A stretch of DNA of 64,000 nucleotides from NCBI RefSeq assembly GCF_900188255.1, contig NZ_FZNS01000002.1, positions 1 to 64,000 of the forward strand, written 5' to 3'. Source of the stretch: Hymenobacter mucosus (GTDB taxonomy: Bacteria; Bacteroidota; Bacteroidia; Cytophagales; Hymenobacteraceae). The notes under the pieces were generated by a model. That model did no database searches and was not told the origin of the DNA. It worked only from the letters and a program-made list of their open reading frames with translations. Within the stretch, counting starts at the first letter, position 1; each line of letters begins with the position of its first letter. The position numbers and the translations under genes were made by a program. This document shows positions 45,300 through 54,150 of this stretch, piece after piece.

Positions 45300-45329
45300 A
45301 AAAGGTGACCCATGTGGGGTCACCTTTTT
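45300..45329. terminator. Bidirectional terminator
   Basis: AAAAGGTGACC (45300-45310) pairs with GGTCACCTTTT (45319-45329), 28 bp beyond the stop of the GHL10 gene at 45358. Confidence 0.85.
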
Positions 45330-45357
45330 ACCAGCGGAGAAGAGGATGTTTGGCGTC

Positions 45358-47139
45358 TTATCGTCCGCCAAACAACCGACGAAAAAAGCCTCCGCGGCGC
45401 TTTGGTTTAGTTTTCACTTTGATTTTGGTGGGCGTACTCACGGTTCCGGCTGTGGGGCGTGGCGCAGGGGGGCGCGGGGTAGCGGGTGCGGGAGGAGTAG
45501 CAGGCTTGGGCGCGGGCACCGGAGCCGGAACCGAAACTGGCTCGGGCGTGGTTTGAGCAACCACTACCTCAGCAGTCCGCCCCGTAGTACGAACCGATAC
45601 CGGCCGGCTTTCATTGTGCAGGCGGTCGAAGGCAGTGAGAAAATAGGCGTAGCCGCGGCCCCGGAGGGCGGTTGTATCCACGTAGGTAAGGCCGCGCCCG
45701 GCCTGGGGCCGCACGATGGCCAGCAGGTTGCGCGGGTCGTCGGGGGTAGGCGTCTGCTCCTCCGCGAAACGGTAGAGGGCGTAATATGTGGCCGCGTCGC
45801 CATCGGAGGCAGTTGGGCTGGGCTGCCAAGCCAGGGTATTGGCGGTGGCCTTAGTGGTCACGGTCAGATTTTGGGCGGGGCGGGGAGGCACGGCATCCAG
45901 CCAAGGCATGGCGGGCACCAAAGCCGGATACCGAAACTCGTGCTGCCGCAACGAATCGGTGGTGTTCAGCGGGTTAGAAATCAATGACTTCGAGCTGAAA
46001 AACACGCTGCCGCTTACCTCAGTGGGGAAGGTGCGGTTGATGCGAACCTGCCGGGGTAGCTCGCGCGGGTTGCGCCAGGTGGTATCGGCGCGGGTGTTTT
46101 CCAGCATGCGGTAGGCGCCGTGCCCAATGTAGAGGTGGCGGCCATTGCTATTGCGGGCCCACCACTCTACCAGCACGGGGTACTGAGCTACCCGGAAGTT
46201 GGAGCTCCAGTAAAGCTGGGGCAGCACGTAGTCAACCCAGCCCTGACGCAGCCATTCCAGCGCATCGGCATATAAGCCGTCGTAGCCTTGGAAGGCTTTG
46301 GTGGCCGAGCCATTGGGGTCGGTGGTTTGGTTGCGCCACACGCCAAAAGGCGAAATACCAAACTTTACCCACCGCTTGGTATGCCGAATGGTATCATGAA
46401 GGGACTGAATCAGCGCGTTCACGTTTTGCCGCCGCCACGCTGCTAGGTCTAGGTGGTCGGGGTTGAAGCGGGCGTAGGCAGCCTCGTCGTGAATCACCTG
46501 GTTTGCCTCGGGGTAGGGGTAAAAGTAGTCGTCGAAGTGCACGCCGTCGATGTCGTAGCGGCGCACTACATCCACAATTACCTGCCCAATGTACTCGCGC
46601 ACGGCGGGCAGGCCGGGGTTGTAGAGGAGCTTGCCGCTGTAGCGCAAAAACCACTCGGGGTGGCGGCGGTACGGGTGGTTGGGGGCCAGGCGCCGCGTCA
46701 CGGTGTCCATGGTGGCCCGGTAGGGGTTAAACCAGGCATGAAATTCCATACCTCGGCTGTGCGCCTCCTCAATAAGAAAAGGTAACGGATCGTAGTAGGG
46801 AACTGGGGCCTTGCCCTGGGTGCCCGTCAGCCACTTGCTCCAGGGTTCCAGCTCGCTTTGGTAGAAGGCGTCGGAGGCGGGCCGCACCTGCACAAACACG
46901 GCGTTGATACCGTTCCGCTGGTGAATATCCAGCATGCGGCGGTACTCGCGGCGCTGCTGCTCCGGCGGCAGGCTGCGGCTGCTAGGCCAGTCAATATTTT
47001 CCACGGTGGCAATCCAGACGCCGCGCAATTCGCGCTTGGGAGGCGTAGGCTGGGCAAAGGTGGGGCGGGCGGTAGTGAAGAGGGTGAACAGCAAGCACTG
47101 AAACACCAGAAAACGGCAAGCGGCAACGAATCGGAACAT
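45358..47139 (-). CDS. GHL10/DUF187-family exported glycosidase
   Basis: The 593-residue protein has a signal peptide (FLVFQCLLFTLFTTARPTFA). A TIM-barrel GHL10 domain spans about residues 38-370: LRGVWIATVENIDWPS, FVQVRPASDAFY, EFHAWFNPYRATMD, and IDGVHFDDYFYPYP with likely acidic catalytic residues. A fibronectin-III-like domain follows, then a Pro/Ala linker, and an unusual basic tail KIKVKTKPKRRGGFFRRL. GHL10 enzymes act on cell-wall or capsule glycans. A -7 box sits five bases before the ATG at 47139. Confidence 0.88.
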   Translation of the reverse strand: MFRFVAACRFLVFQCLLFTLFTTARPTFAQPTPPKRELRGVWIATVENIDWPSSRSLPPEQQRREYRRMLDIHQRNGINAVFVQVRPASDAFYQSELEPWSKWLTGTQGKAPVPYYDPLPFLIEEAHSRGMEFHAWFNPYRATMDTVTRRLAPNHPYRRHPEWFLRYSGKLLYNPGLPAVREYIGQVIVDVVRRYDIDGVHFDDYFYPYPEANQVIHDEAAYARFNPDHLDLAAWRRQNVNALIQSLHDTIRHTKRWVKFGISPFGVWRNQTTDPNGSATKAFQGYDGLYADALEWLRQGWVDYVLPQLYWSSNFRVAQYPVLVEWWARNSNGRHLYIGHGAYRMLENTRADTTWRNPRELPRQVRINRTFPTEVSGSVFFSSKSLISNPLNTTDSLRQHEFRYPALVPAMPWLDAVPPRPAQNLTVTTKATANTLAWQPSPTASDGDAATYYALYRFAEEQTPTPDDPRNLLAIVRPQAGRGLTYVDTTALRGRGYAYFLTAFDRLHNESRPVSVRTTGRTAEVVVAQTTPEPVSVPAPVPAPKPATPPAPATPRPPAPRPTAGTVSTPTKIKVKTKPKRRGGFFRRLFGGR

Positions 47140-47144
47140 TACCG

Positions 47145-47152
47145 CAAAAGTA
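47145..47152 (-). promoter_or_regulatory. -7 box abutting the GHL10 ATG
   Basis: TACTTTTG on the minus strand (47152-47145), with five bases between its last G and the ATG at 47139. No canonical TTG lies at -33. Confidence 0.6.
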
Positions 47153-47316
47153 GGCAGAAGATAAACGCTAACGGGCAGAATGCGGCAGCATATGCCCACC
47201 TCAGCCAAGCTCAAGCCTGGCTACGCAGCAAACCAGTTGAAAGGCGGCGCTTTGTCTGGCTAGGCATTTGGCCGGCCCTTTCCACCCAGAATAGCTTACC
47301 ATGAGCCCCGTTGCTC

Positions 47317-47949
47317 TTACTTGCTGGTCAGGTTTTCAAATGAAAGATCCAGCAAATCGTAGGCGTCCCAGCTGTGGTAGTCGAAGTGCCACCACTCACC
47401 AGGGTAGTTCACGAAACCATGCCGACACATGCTAGCCAACAGCAAACAGCGGTTGAGGATGATGTGGCCGGGCAACTGGCTGTAGCGGGCATGGGCGGGT
47501 GGGCCCAGTTCGTCGAAATCGGTAGGCATGGGAAGATGGCAGCCAGTGGCCAACTCTACCAACCCTACATCCACGGAGCACCCCCGGTTGTGATGAGACC
47601 CGCGCGAGGGTGGGGCTGCAAAGTTTTCGTCCTGGATGTGCTCAAACAGCCGTACCGTGACACTGTAGGGACGATAGGCGTCGTACACGCACAAGCCAAG
47701 GCCGCGCGTCTGTAACTCCTGCTGCACCTCGGCCAATGCTTCGGCCACGGGGCGCCGCGCATATGCCAGGGGTTTGCTATACATGGGCTTACCCAGCACA
47801 TTGTGGCTGGTAGCGTAGCGAATGTCTAACACAAGGCCAGGAACGTAGCTGGCTAAATCTACCAACTCTTGCTCGGTTTGAGCCTGCACCAACTGCCAGT
47901 ACTGCTCTGGCGAAGAAAGGACGTAGGGGCCGGAAGAGGAAGCTGACAT
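47317..47949 (-). CDS. D-alanyl-D-alanine dipeptidase (VanX/DdpX-like)
   Basis: The 210-residue zinc peptidase hydrolyses D-Ala-D-Ala. Motifs are SRGSHHNRGCSVDVGL (zinc His and Asp, about residues 112-127) and the catalytic GEWWHFDYHSW near the C-terminus (Glu and zinc His). VYDAYRPYSV is also conserved in VanX. In Gram-negatives such enzymes recycle peptidoglycan peptides rather than give vancomycin resistance. No signal peptide is visible. The ATG at 47949 is preferred over one frame two codons longer. Confidence 0.92.
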   Translation of the reverse strand: MSASSSGPYVLSSPEQYWQLVQAQTEQELVDLASYVPGLVLDIRYATSHNVLGKPMYSKPLAYARRPVAEALAEVQQELQTRGLGLCVYDAYRPYSVTVRLFEHIQDENFAAPPSRGSHHNRGCSVDVGLVELATGCHLPMPTDFDELGPPAHARYSQLPGHIILNRCLLLASMCRHGFVNYPGEWWHFDYHSWDAYDLLDLSFENLTSK

Positions 47950-48285
47950 AAGCAAAAAGAAGACGCCAGAAGCAATGCGGCCCGGGTAGGTGTACGCTTG
48001 CTGGTGCGCTTGGTACTACCTGAACTGTAAAAGACAGCGTTTTATTTTATCTGGCACCAAGCAAGTTGACGCTGCTAGGCTAGATGCCGCGCTAGTAAGA
48101 CGCCACAAAAAGCCCTCTTGTTGTGCAGGCCAGCTTATCGGGTAATTGGTAAGAACTCCATCAAGCCTCACCTACGCACCGACATTAAGCTAAAATTCTA
48201 CACGTTGCAGAGCATCAGCCACGTAGGCAGCGCACAGCATACGTACAGGCTGCGCCCTTATTGTTGAGGCAACACGCCTAATGGA
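47950..48285. other. Intergenic region without a gene
   Basis: Apart from the terminator hairpin immediately to its right, I see no start-to-stop frame with coding character, no tRNA and no promoter match here. The gap contains scattered A/T-rich runs near 48030-48060. Confidence 0.5.
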
Positions 48286-48326
48286 AAGCGGCGCCCCAGC
48301 CAAGTGAATTGGCTAGGGCGCCGCTT
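48286..48326 (-). terminator. Terminator after the small acidic gene
   Basis: AAGCGGCGCCC (48286-48296) pairs with GGGCGCCGCTT (48316-48326), with AGCCAA/TTGGCT inside and one C-A mismatch. On the minus strand it runs into a T-containing tail, as expected downstream of the stop at 48349. Confidence 0.75.
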
Positions 48327-48348
48327 AGGGCAGCTACGGGAAGGTAGC

Positions 48349-48561
48349 TTAGCTATCGTGCGTAGGGCTGCCATCGGGGCCGGCATCTTCGCCGCCCTCC
48401 AAGCCGTTGGTTTGGTCACTGTCACCGTAGCCACCCCGAATACCGTCGCCATCGGTGAGGGTGCTTTGGGTGGTGTTTTGCGAGCCCGGCTGCGGGGCTT
48501 CGTTTGACTCGGTGGTCTGGTTTTTCTTTTGCTCGTTAGGGTCAGGGGCGGGAGTAGACAT
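48349..48561 (-). CDS. Small acidic disordered protein
   Basis: The 70-residue protein is highly polar (Asn, Gln, Ser, Asp, Glu, Gly) with MSTPAPDPNEQ at the start and GGYGDSDQTNGLEGG in the middle. There is no signal peptide, membrane segment or hydrophobic core, so it should be intrinsically disordered. A strong terminator just downstream supports a real gene. The function is unknown. Confidence 0.55.
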   Translation of the reverse strand: MSTPAPDPNEQKKNQTTESNEAPQPGSQNTTQSTLTDGDGIRGGYGDSDQTNGLEGGEDAGPDGSPTHDS

Positions 48562-48777
48562 GGAAAAGCTAGTTAGCATGGTAGAAAAGCAATCGGCCGA
48601 GGCCGACCCGTACCCATCTATACGCCCGCTGCCGGTCGTGGTTGGGAACAGTGCGGGCGAGGCCCGTTTTTATGTGGATTCCTGCGGATTCCCCCAGTAT
48701 CTTGCACAGCGGTGCTTCTGGCTTATGGCGGGGGGTCATCCTGTTGTTCTATCCATCCTGCTTCGTGCCAATACTCT

Positions 48778-49620
48778 ATGGCTACCCCCGGAACCGACGT
48801 CCTGCTACAAAAAACCGATGACGAGCTGCGCTACTTGGTGCAACACCCCGAGCTGTACCATTCATCCCTGGTAGAAACCGCCTTAGGGGAGCTGCGCCGC
48901 CGGGGCGTTTCGCTTCCACCCGCCACTCCGCCGGCCCCCACTCACGCCCACTATACCCACCACGACCAAGACGACGAAACTCCCTCCGGGGTGGGCCGCT
49001 GGCTGCCAGCGGCGGCTATTGTGCTAGCCCTGAGCGGGGCTGGGTACTGGTTGTTGGCTCCGAAGAAACCAGCCGCAACCGCTACAAAGGCAGTAGTGGC
49101 CCCCAAGCCTATTGTGCTGGAAAGTGTGCAAGCCACGCCCCTACCTGCCTTCGAAGCCGAAGCAGCCGTTCAGGTTCGCAAGATGCGCCAGTTGCTACCC
49201 GCCGCCGACCGGGCCGATACTACTGCGGCGGGCCGCTACTCCCGCATGGCGCGGCGCTACTGGCTGGCTGAAAACGCTGGTGCCCACCTAACGAAGCAAG
49301 CCCTAGACAACAAAGCATCGACCGTATTTGCGGGGCAGGTAACGATTGCGTTGGACCGCATCAGCTGGTTTATGAAAGCCAAAGCTTACAACCAAAGCCT
49401 CACCCCTACCATGGAAGCTCGCCTGACAACCATGCAACAAGGCTTGGTGATTAGACGGGCCCTGCTGGAAAACCTGAAAAGCCAGTACGAGATGATGGGT
49501 AAGTTCGAGTTCAACCGCGACTTGAACCGGGCTGAGCTTGAGGCCTCCGATATCAGCAATGAGATGCTGGGGATACCCACCAAGCGCGCGCCTATTCAGG
49601 GCAATATTACGGAGCTATAG
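48778..49620 (+). CDS. Single-pass membrane protein with KTD-type N-terminal module
   Basis: The protein has 280 residues. The N-terminal ~48 residues contain LLQKTDDELRYLVQHPELYH and TALGELRRRG, a helical module. A His/Asp-rich linker follows, then one hydrophobic helix (WLPAAAIVLALSGAGYWLLA). The remaining ~175 residues are largely helical (VRKMRQLLPAADRADTTAAG ... NRDLNRAELEASDISNEMLG) with no motif I recognise. The next gene, a rhomboid, begins with the same module. The ATG at 48778 is chosen because MATPGTDVLL leads straight into it. Confidence 0.72.
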   Translation: MATPGTDVLLQKTDDELRYLVQHPELYHSSLVETALGELRRRGVSLPPATPPAPTHAHYTHHDQDDETPSGVGRWLPAAAIVLALSGAGYWLLAPKKPAATATKAVVAPKPIVLESVQATPLPAFEAEAAVQVRKMRQLLPAADRADTTAAGRYSRMARRYWLAENAGAHLTKQALDNKASTVFAGQVTIALDRISWFMKAKAYNQSLTPTMEARLTTMQQGLVIRRALLENLKSQYEMMGKFEFNRDLNRAELEASDISNEMLGIPTKRAPIQGNITEL

Positions 49621-49745
49621 CGCCCCTACTGTGCTACCTTTCCAGCGGGATCCGCAATCCTGTCAGGCAGGAAGGCGCTGGCAGGGTTTATGACGCGCAG
49701 CTAGGGGGCCGAGGTTGGCCCGATGAGCGACTGCCCTTACCTGCC

Positions 49746-50576
49746 GTGCCTGATCCTGCCGAGCTATTTGCCCAGAAAACCGACGCCGAGCTGCTGTACT
49801 TGATTCAGGAGCCGGGGCGCTACCCCGCGTCGGTGGTGCAAGCGGCCGTGCAGGAGTTACAGCGCCGGGAGCTGATTCCCCAGGAGCTGCCTACCTCCTC
49901 TCGCCCGCCTAGCCCCGTAGCACCCGGCCCCGACCCGCAGGGCTGGGACCTGTTGCGGGAGGTGGGCCGGGGTGTTTTTTGGCCGCGCCCAAACTATGCC
50001 GCCACCCCCCTGCTGCTCTGGCTAAACCTGCTGGTGTATGGACTGCTGGCAATTACCGGCACCAACCCGCTGGACCCCGCCCCCGCCGATCTGGTACGGT
50101 GGGGCGCCAATTTCTCCCCCCTCACCTTGCCTAGCCAACCCTGGCGACTTCTCACGGCGTGTTTTCTGCATGGCGGCCCCGCCCACCTGCTTATGAACAT
50201 GGCCTCCTTGGTATTTCTGGGGCTGCTGACGGAAGGCCTGACCGGATGGCGGCGGTTGCTACTGGTGTACCTGCTTAGCGGAGTGGGCGGCAGTTTGGCT
50301 AGCCTGGGCTGGCATACGGGCGGAGTGCTTTCGGTGGGCGCTTCAGGGGCTATTTTTGGGCTCTACGGGCTGCTTCTGGCCACCCTGCTTGTCCGGCCTA
50401 CCGCCTTCGGCCAGACTGGGCGCCGCACCGTGCTGGTATTTATGGTGTACCTGCTGGCCTCTAGCTTAGCGGGCGGATTAGAAGCCCACACTACCGACAA
50501 TGCGGCCCACGTGGGCGGTCTGCTAACGGGGCTGATACTGGGGGCGGCGCTACCACGGACCACTGTTCCTAGATAG
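49746..50576 (+). CDS. Rhomboid-family intramembrane protease with KTD-type N-terminal module
   Basis: The 276-residue protein begins (GTG at 49746) with ELFAQKTDAELLYLIQEPGR and AVQELQRRELIP, matching the module of the preceding protein. A Pro-rich linker follows, then a rhomboid core: HGGPAHLLMNMASLVFLG, the serine motif LSVGASGAIFGLYG, and the catalytic His in NAAHVGGLLTG. The catalytic Ser/His pair is intact. It presumably cleaves membrane proteins within the bilayer. A 125-bp gap separates it from the gene upstream, so they may or may not be cotranscribed. Confidence 0.9.
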   Translation: MPDPAELFAQKTDAELLYLIQEPGRYPASVVQAAVQELQRRELIPQELPTSSRPPSPVAPGPDPQGWDLLREVGRGVFWPRPNYAATPLLLWLNLLVYGLLAITGTNPLDPAPADLVRWGANFSPLTLPSQPWRLLTACFLHGGPAHLLMNMASLVFLGLLTEGLTGWRRLLLVYLLSGVGGSLASLGWHTGGVLSVGASGAIFGLYGLLLATLLVRPTAFGQTGRRTVLVFMVYLLASSLAGGLEAHTTDNAAHVGGLLTGLILGAALPRTTVPR

Positions 50577-50688
50577 AGCCGCATTTTTTGGCCGAAGTTG
50601 CGCAACCTGTCCGTGCTAATGCGTTCCTTTACAGGTATAATAGAAGTATTCATATTCTCACTACCATTCTCATTTTTACTCACTTCCC

Positions 50689-51654
50689 ATGAAACAACTT
50701 GTACTCGGTATGCTGGCTACGGCCGGTTTATTATGGGCTACCTCTGCTTCGGCCCAAACAGCCAGCACCATACCCAATGGCAACCTCGATACTTGGGTAA
50801 CCCGCAACGGCCTAGAAGTCCCCGAAAATTGGTCTACCATTGATGAAGCCCTCAAAGCCTTTGGGCCACTGTACACGAGCGTTACGGCCTCAAAGAGCAC
50901 GGATGTACATGCAGGCTCCTTTGCCGCGAGAATGGAAACCAAGAATGACCTCATCCTTAGTGCTTTACTAGGAGGCCCGCTGCCAGGCGGCATTGTGCTG
51001 GGTAATCTTTCCGCAGACGACATTGAAAATGTGCAGGACGAAGACCTGAGCGCCGTGGGTGGCAAGCCCTTCATTACCCGCGCCAGCAACATGCAGTTCT
51101 TTTATAAGCTGACGGGTGACAATGCCCTGGCCGACTCGGCGTATGCTTTTGTGGTGCTTACGCGCACGGTGGGCAACACCAAACAAACTATTGCGTCTGG
51201 GAGCTTGCGCCTACTACCGGCCGCTACCTACACGCTAAGCTCGGTGCCACTGCAATACACGTCGTCGCTGGCGCCCGACTCCGTGCACATCGGCTTTCTG
51301 TCGGGAGCAGGCGAAGTTCGTACGGTAGGCACCACCCTACTCGTGGATGATGTCACCATGACGGGTACCGTTGCTGGCACGCGCAATAAAGCAAACGAAG
51401 CTGCCCTACAGATCTACCCCAACCCTAGCAGCAGCGGAGAGTTCTCGCTGGCCTCGCTTAGCCAACCAGGCCTATCAACTGCTCCCTTTACGGTAGTAGA
51501 CGCCACTGGCCGCGTGGTACTGCGCCAAGCAGCGGCCCCTGGTAGTACTTCGCGCGGACGCCTCGTGGATCTGCGCGGGCAACAAGCCGGCGTATACGTA
51601 CTGCGTCTTGACACCCCCGAAGGTCCCCTCACGCGCAAGCTAGTGGTACAATAG
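50689..51654 (+). CDS. T9SS-exported protein (PCMD-like)
   Basis: The 321-residue protein has a signal peptide (LVLGMLATAGLLWATSASA). The middle resembles the Bacteroidota PCMD type of beta-sandwich: IPNGNLDTWVTRNGLEVPEN at the start, with GGIVLGNLSADDIEN and LLVDDVTMTG later. The C-terminal sorting domain is LQIYPNPSSSGEFSL, then GVYVLRLDTPEGPLTRKLVVQ-like. It is likely a surface carbohydrate-associated protein. The domain call is by pattern and is moderate; the T9SS tail is clear. Confidence 0.82.
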   Translation: MKQLVLGMLATAGLLWATSASAQTASTIPNGNLDTWVTRNGLEVPENWSTIDEALKAFGPLYTSVTASKSTDVHAGSFAARMETKNDLILSALLGGPLPGGIVLGNLSADDIENVQDEDLSAVGGKPFITRASNMQFFYKLTGDNALADSAYAFVVLTRTVGNTKQTIASGSLRLLPAATYTLSSVPLQYTSSLAPDSVHIGFLSGAGEVRTVGTTLLVDDVTMTGTVAGTRNKANEAALQIYPNPSSSGEFSLASLSQPGLSTAPFTVVDATGRVVLRQAAAPGSTSRGRLVDLRGQQAGVYVLRLDTPEGPLTRKLVVQ

Positions 51655-51682
51655 TCACCTGTTGCGCTAGGTAGTGCGTACT

Positions 51683-51712
51683 GCCCCGGAGCTGCTTAGG
51701 TAGCTCCGGGGC
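51683..51712 (+). terminator. Terminator after the T9SS gene
   Basis: GCCCCGGAGCT (51683-51693) pairs with AGCTCCGGGGC (51702-51712), followed by TTTTTG. Confidence 0.88.
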
Positions 51713-51764
51713 TTTTTGTTTCTGGGCGGCCCGTGTGCTGCTCAACTTGCACAGGGCTACCCCG

Positions 51765-51772
51765 TAAATTTG
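51765..51772 (+). promoter_or_regulatory. -7 box for the alpha/beta hydrolase
   Basis: TAAATTTG fits the -7 consensus, with a TTG at 51747-51749 (15-nt spacing, shorter than usual). It lies 53 bases before the GTG start at 51826 and argues against earlier in-frame starts. Confidence 0.5.
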
Positions 51773-51825
51773 CAGTATACCCCCGTGCTCCACCTTGTAG
51801 CGCTGCTGGCGCTACCTCCATTGCC

Positions 51826-53010
51826 GTGCCCGATTCCCTCGACCCACCCTTGTCTTCTCCTGATTCTGAACCCTCGCGGTGGCAACGCGCAACGGCGGCT
51901 ATGGGTCGGGTAGCCCGGGCTCCGCTGCAAGGTGCTGGTTTTCTGTACCGGGCGGGCCAAGAAAACAGCCACTTCACCCTACCCATGCTCAATGGGGCAT
52001 TCGGCGACCAACTGGCCGCCCGCAACGACTCGCGAGCAATTCAGATGAGCTTTCGCCGCTACAACGCCGATGTGCCGGTAGCTGATTTGCGCCTTATGCC
52101 TCTTCCCAACGGGCAGGGGCGCAAAACAGTGGTGTTTCTGCACGGGCTTATGGGCGACGAAATTATCTGGCAAACGGGCCGCGGCTCCGATGACCTGCGG
52201 TTCGGCCCCCGGCTGCAACGGGAGCTGGGGGTGCAGTGCCTCTACGTGCGCTACAATAGCGGCTTACACATTTCCGAGAATGGCCGCCTGCTACACCAAC
52301 TGCTCACGGAGTTGGTGGCTACCTTCCCGTCGGCGGTGGGCGAGCTGGCGTTGGTAGGGCACAGCATGGGTGGGCTCGTTATTCGCAGCGCGGGCCATTA
52401 CGCCGCGTTGGCTTTATCAAACGCGGAAGCCGGGCCCAAGCCCGGCGCACCTGTATCGGTTGATCTACACTCGGAGCCAGCACCCACTGGCTTGCCCGCT
52501 GACTGGCTTGCCCTGCTGCGCGACGTTTTTCTACTAGGTGTGCCCAACGACGGCTCCTTTCTGGAACAGAACAGTCACTTTACTTCCTTGGTGCTCCGCA
52601 AAATCAACCTCTGGCCCACTCGGTTTATCAGCGGCCTGATTGACAAGCGTAGTAATGGCATCAAGGATTTGCGCCACGCCCGCTTGGTAGACGAAGACTG
52701 GCAGAATCCGCACGCCGACGACTTGCTGCCTCCGCGAACGGTAGTACCGCCTTTGCCAGGTGTGCACTACCATGTGCTAGCGGGGTCTTTGCTAAAAACG
52801 GCCTCCTCGGTGCTACACGATTATTTCGGCGACGGGCTGGTAGGAGCAGGTAGCGCCGTAGGCCGCGTATTTCGGGATGCCGCCCCCCCACCGGATGTGT
52901 TCATCACTACGCGCCTGTACCCGAAACTAAGCCACGGTACGCTGCTTAGCAACCCGGAGGTATACCAGTATCTGCACGAAACATTGCACCCCCCGGCGCA
53001 GAAAACGTAG
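51826..53010 (+). CDS. Alpha/beta hydrolase (PGAP1/lipase-like)
   Basis: The 394-residue cytoplasmic protein has KTVVFLHGLMGDEIIWQT (oxyanion region) and the nucleophile elbow VGHSMGGLVIRSA with its Ser. Likely acid and His partners lie in LLGVPNDGSFL and near PKLSHGTLL. The pattern fits the PGAP1/DUF676-like lipases that act on lipids or esters, but the substrate is unknown. The start is GTG at 51826 (PDSLDPPLSSPDSEP), because the frame before it overlaps the promoter. The following reductase gene starts 28 bp on, so they form an operon. Confidence 0.82.
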   Translation: MPDSLDPPLSSPDSEPSRWQRATAAMGRVARAPLQGAGFLYRAGQENSHFTLPMLNGAFGDQLAARNDSRAIQMSFRRYNADVPVADLRLMPLPNGQGRKTVVFLHGLMGDEIIWQTGRGSDDLRFGPRLQRELGVQCLYVRYNSGLHISENGRLLHQLLTELVATFPSAVGELALVGHSMGGLVIRSAGHYAALALSNAEAGPKPGAPVSVDLHSEPAPTGLPADWLALLRDVFLLGVPNDGSFLEQNSHFTSLVLRKINLWPTRFISGLIDKRSNGIKDLRHARLVDEDWQNPHADDLLPPRTVVPPLPGVHYHVLAGSLLKTASSVLHDYFGDGLVGAGSAVGRVFRDAAPPPDVFITTRLYPKLSHGTLLSNPEVYQYLHETLHPPAQKT

Positions 53011-53038
53011 TTGATCATCAGGACCTTGTTTACCGGCC

Positions 53039-54064
53039 GTGCTTATTTCGCTTCGCATTCAGAACATAGTAGAGGAAGCTCCGGAGGTAAAAACCTTTTG
53101 GCTAGCGCCCGACCAGCCCGTGCCGTACCAAGCGGGCCAGTATCTTACGCTGCTGTTGCCGCGGCATCCTGGGCAGCGCCGCTCCTACTCTATTTCCTCG
53201 GCGCCAGCAGTAGATGCTGGCTTGACCATCACGGTGCGGCGAGTAGCCAATGGGGTTTTCTCGCGGTGGCTGGTTGATGAGGCCCGGGAAGGCGACGAGT
53301 TGCTGACTTCTGGGGCTGGGGGCCTGTTTGTTCTTCCCGAGCCCAGGGAGTTGCCTTACGCGCAGGTATTGCTTTTTGCGGCCGGTAGTGGCATCGCGCC
53401 CATTTTCTCCTTGCTGAAAATGGTACTTCATACCCAGCCGCAGGTGCATGTGCTGCTGGTGTACAGCAACCGCACCCCCACCGACACTATTTTCCACCGG
53501 GAGCTAGCCGAACTGGCGACTCGTTTTGCCCAGCGGTTTCGCATTGAGTTGCTGTTCAGCAACCACCCCAACTTAGCCCGTGCCCGCCTCTACAAAGATC
53601 TGCTGGTGCGCTTGGTGGCCCAGCACGCCACTACTACCCCCAATCAGATGCTGGCCTTTGTGTGCGGCCCTGGCGAGTACATGCGCATGTGTGGCTACGG
53701 CCTGCACGCGGCGGGAGTTCCTCGCCAGCGTATCCGGCGCGAAAACTTTGTACTACCTCCTTCGGCAAGCCCAGCCCTCCCTCCCGACACCGATACGCAC
53801 ACTGTTACGGTAGCTCTGCACGGGCAGCATTACTCCTTCCCAGTGGCCTACCCAGCTACCATTTTGCAGGCGGCACGCGCTCAGGGCCTCGCGTTGCCCT
53901 ATAGTTGCGAGGCGGGCATCTGCGGCAACTGTGTAGCGCGTTGCCTTTCCGGTCGCGTCTGGCTTTCGTACAATGCAGTACTCACCGACCGGGACCTAGC
54001 CCAAGGCCTTACGCTTACGTGCGTGGGCCACCCCACCGGCGGCGACGTGCAGCTAGCAGTATGA
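53039..54064 (+). CDS. Ferredoxin-NADP reductase-type oxidoreductase with 2Fe-2S domain (PaaE-like)
   Basis: The 341-residue protein starts at GTG 53039. Domains in order: an FAD domain (RRSYSISSAP, about residues 47-56), an NAD(P) domain (AAGSGIAPIFSLLKMV, about 113-128, and CGPGEYMRMC), then a C-terminal plant-type 2Fe-2S ferredoxin with SCEAGICGNCVARC and the fourth Cys in TLTCVGHP. Such proteins pass electrons from NADPH to oxygenases; PaaE in phenylacetate degradation is the model. No partner oxygenase is in the window. Confidence 0.92.
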   Translation: MLISLRIQNIVEEAPEVKTFWLAPDQPVPYQAGQYLTLLLPRHPGQRRSYSISSAPAVDAGLTITVRRVANGVFSRWLVDEAREGDELLTSGAGGLFVLPEPRELPYAQVLLFAAGSGIAPIFSLLKMVLHTQPQVHVLLVYSNRTPTDTIFHRELAELATRFAQRFRIELLFSNHPNLARARLYKDLLVRLVAQHATTTPNQMLAFVCGPGEYMRMCGYGLHAAGVPRQRIRRENFVLPPSASPALPPDTDTHTVTVALHGQHYSFPVAYPATILQAARAQGLALPYSCEAGICGNCVARCLSGRVWLSYNAVLTDRDLAQGLTLTCVGHPTGGDVQLAV

Positions 54065-54079
54065 CGACTATCGAAAAGC

Positions 54080-54127
54080 AAAAACCGCCCCCTGTGTCCT
54101 GCTCTCAGGACTCAGGGGGCGGTTTTT
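54080..54127. terminator. Bidirectional terminator (reductase/GH31)
   Basis: The stem AAAAACCGCCCCCTG / CAGGGGGCGGTTTTT (54080-54094 / 54113-54127) is exact, followed inside by GTCCT/AGGAC after one mismatch. Confidence 0.88.
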
Positions 54128-54150
54128 ATGCTACTATGCGCCTGTACTTG

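Noticed and set aside
47317..47949. Vancomycin-resistance (VanX) interpretation
   Set aside because: The enzyme type fits, but no vanH, vanA or regulator genes are near; recycling of cell-wall peptides is more likely in a Gram-negative.
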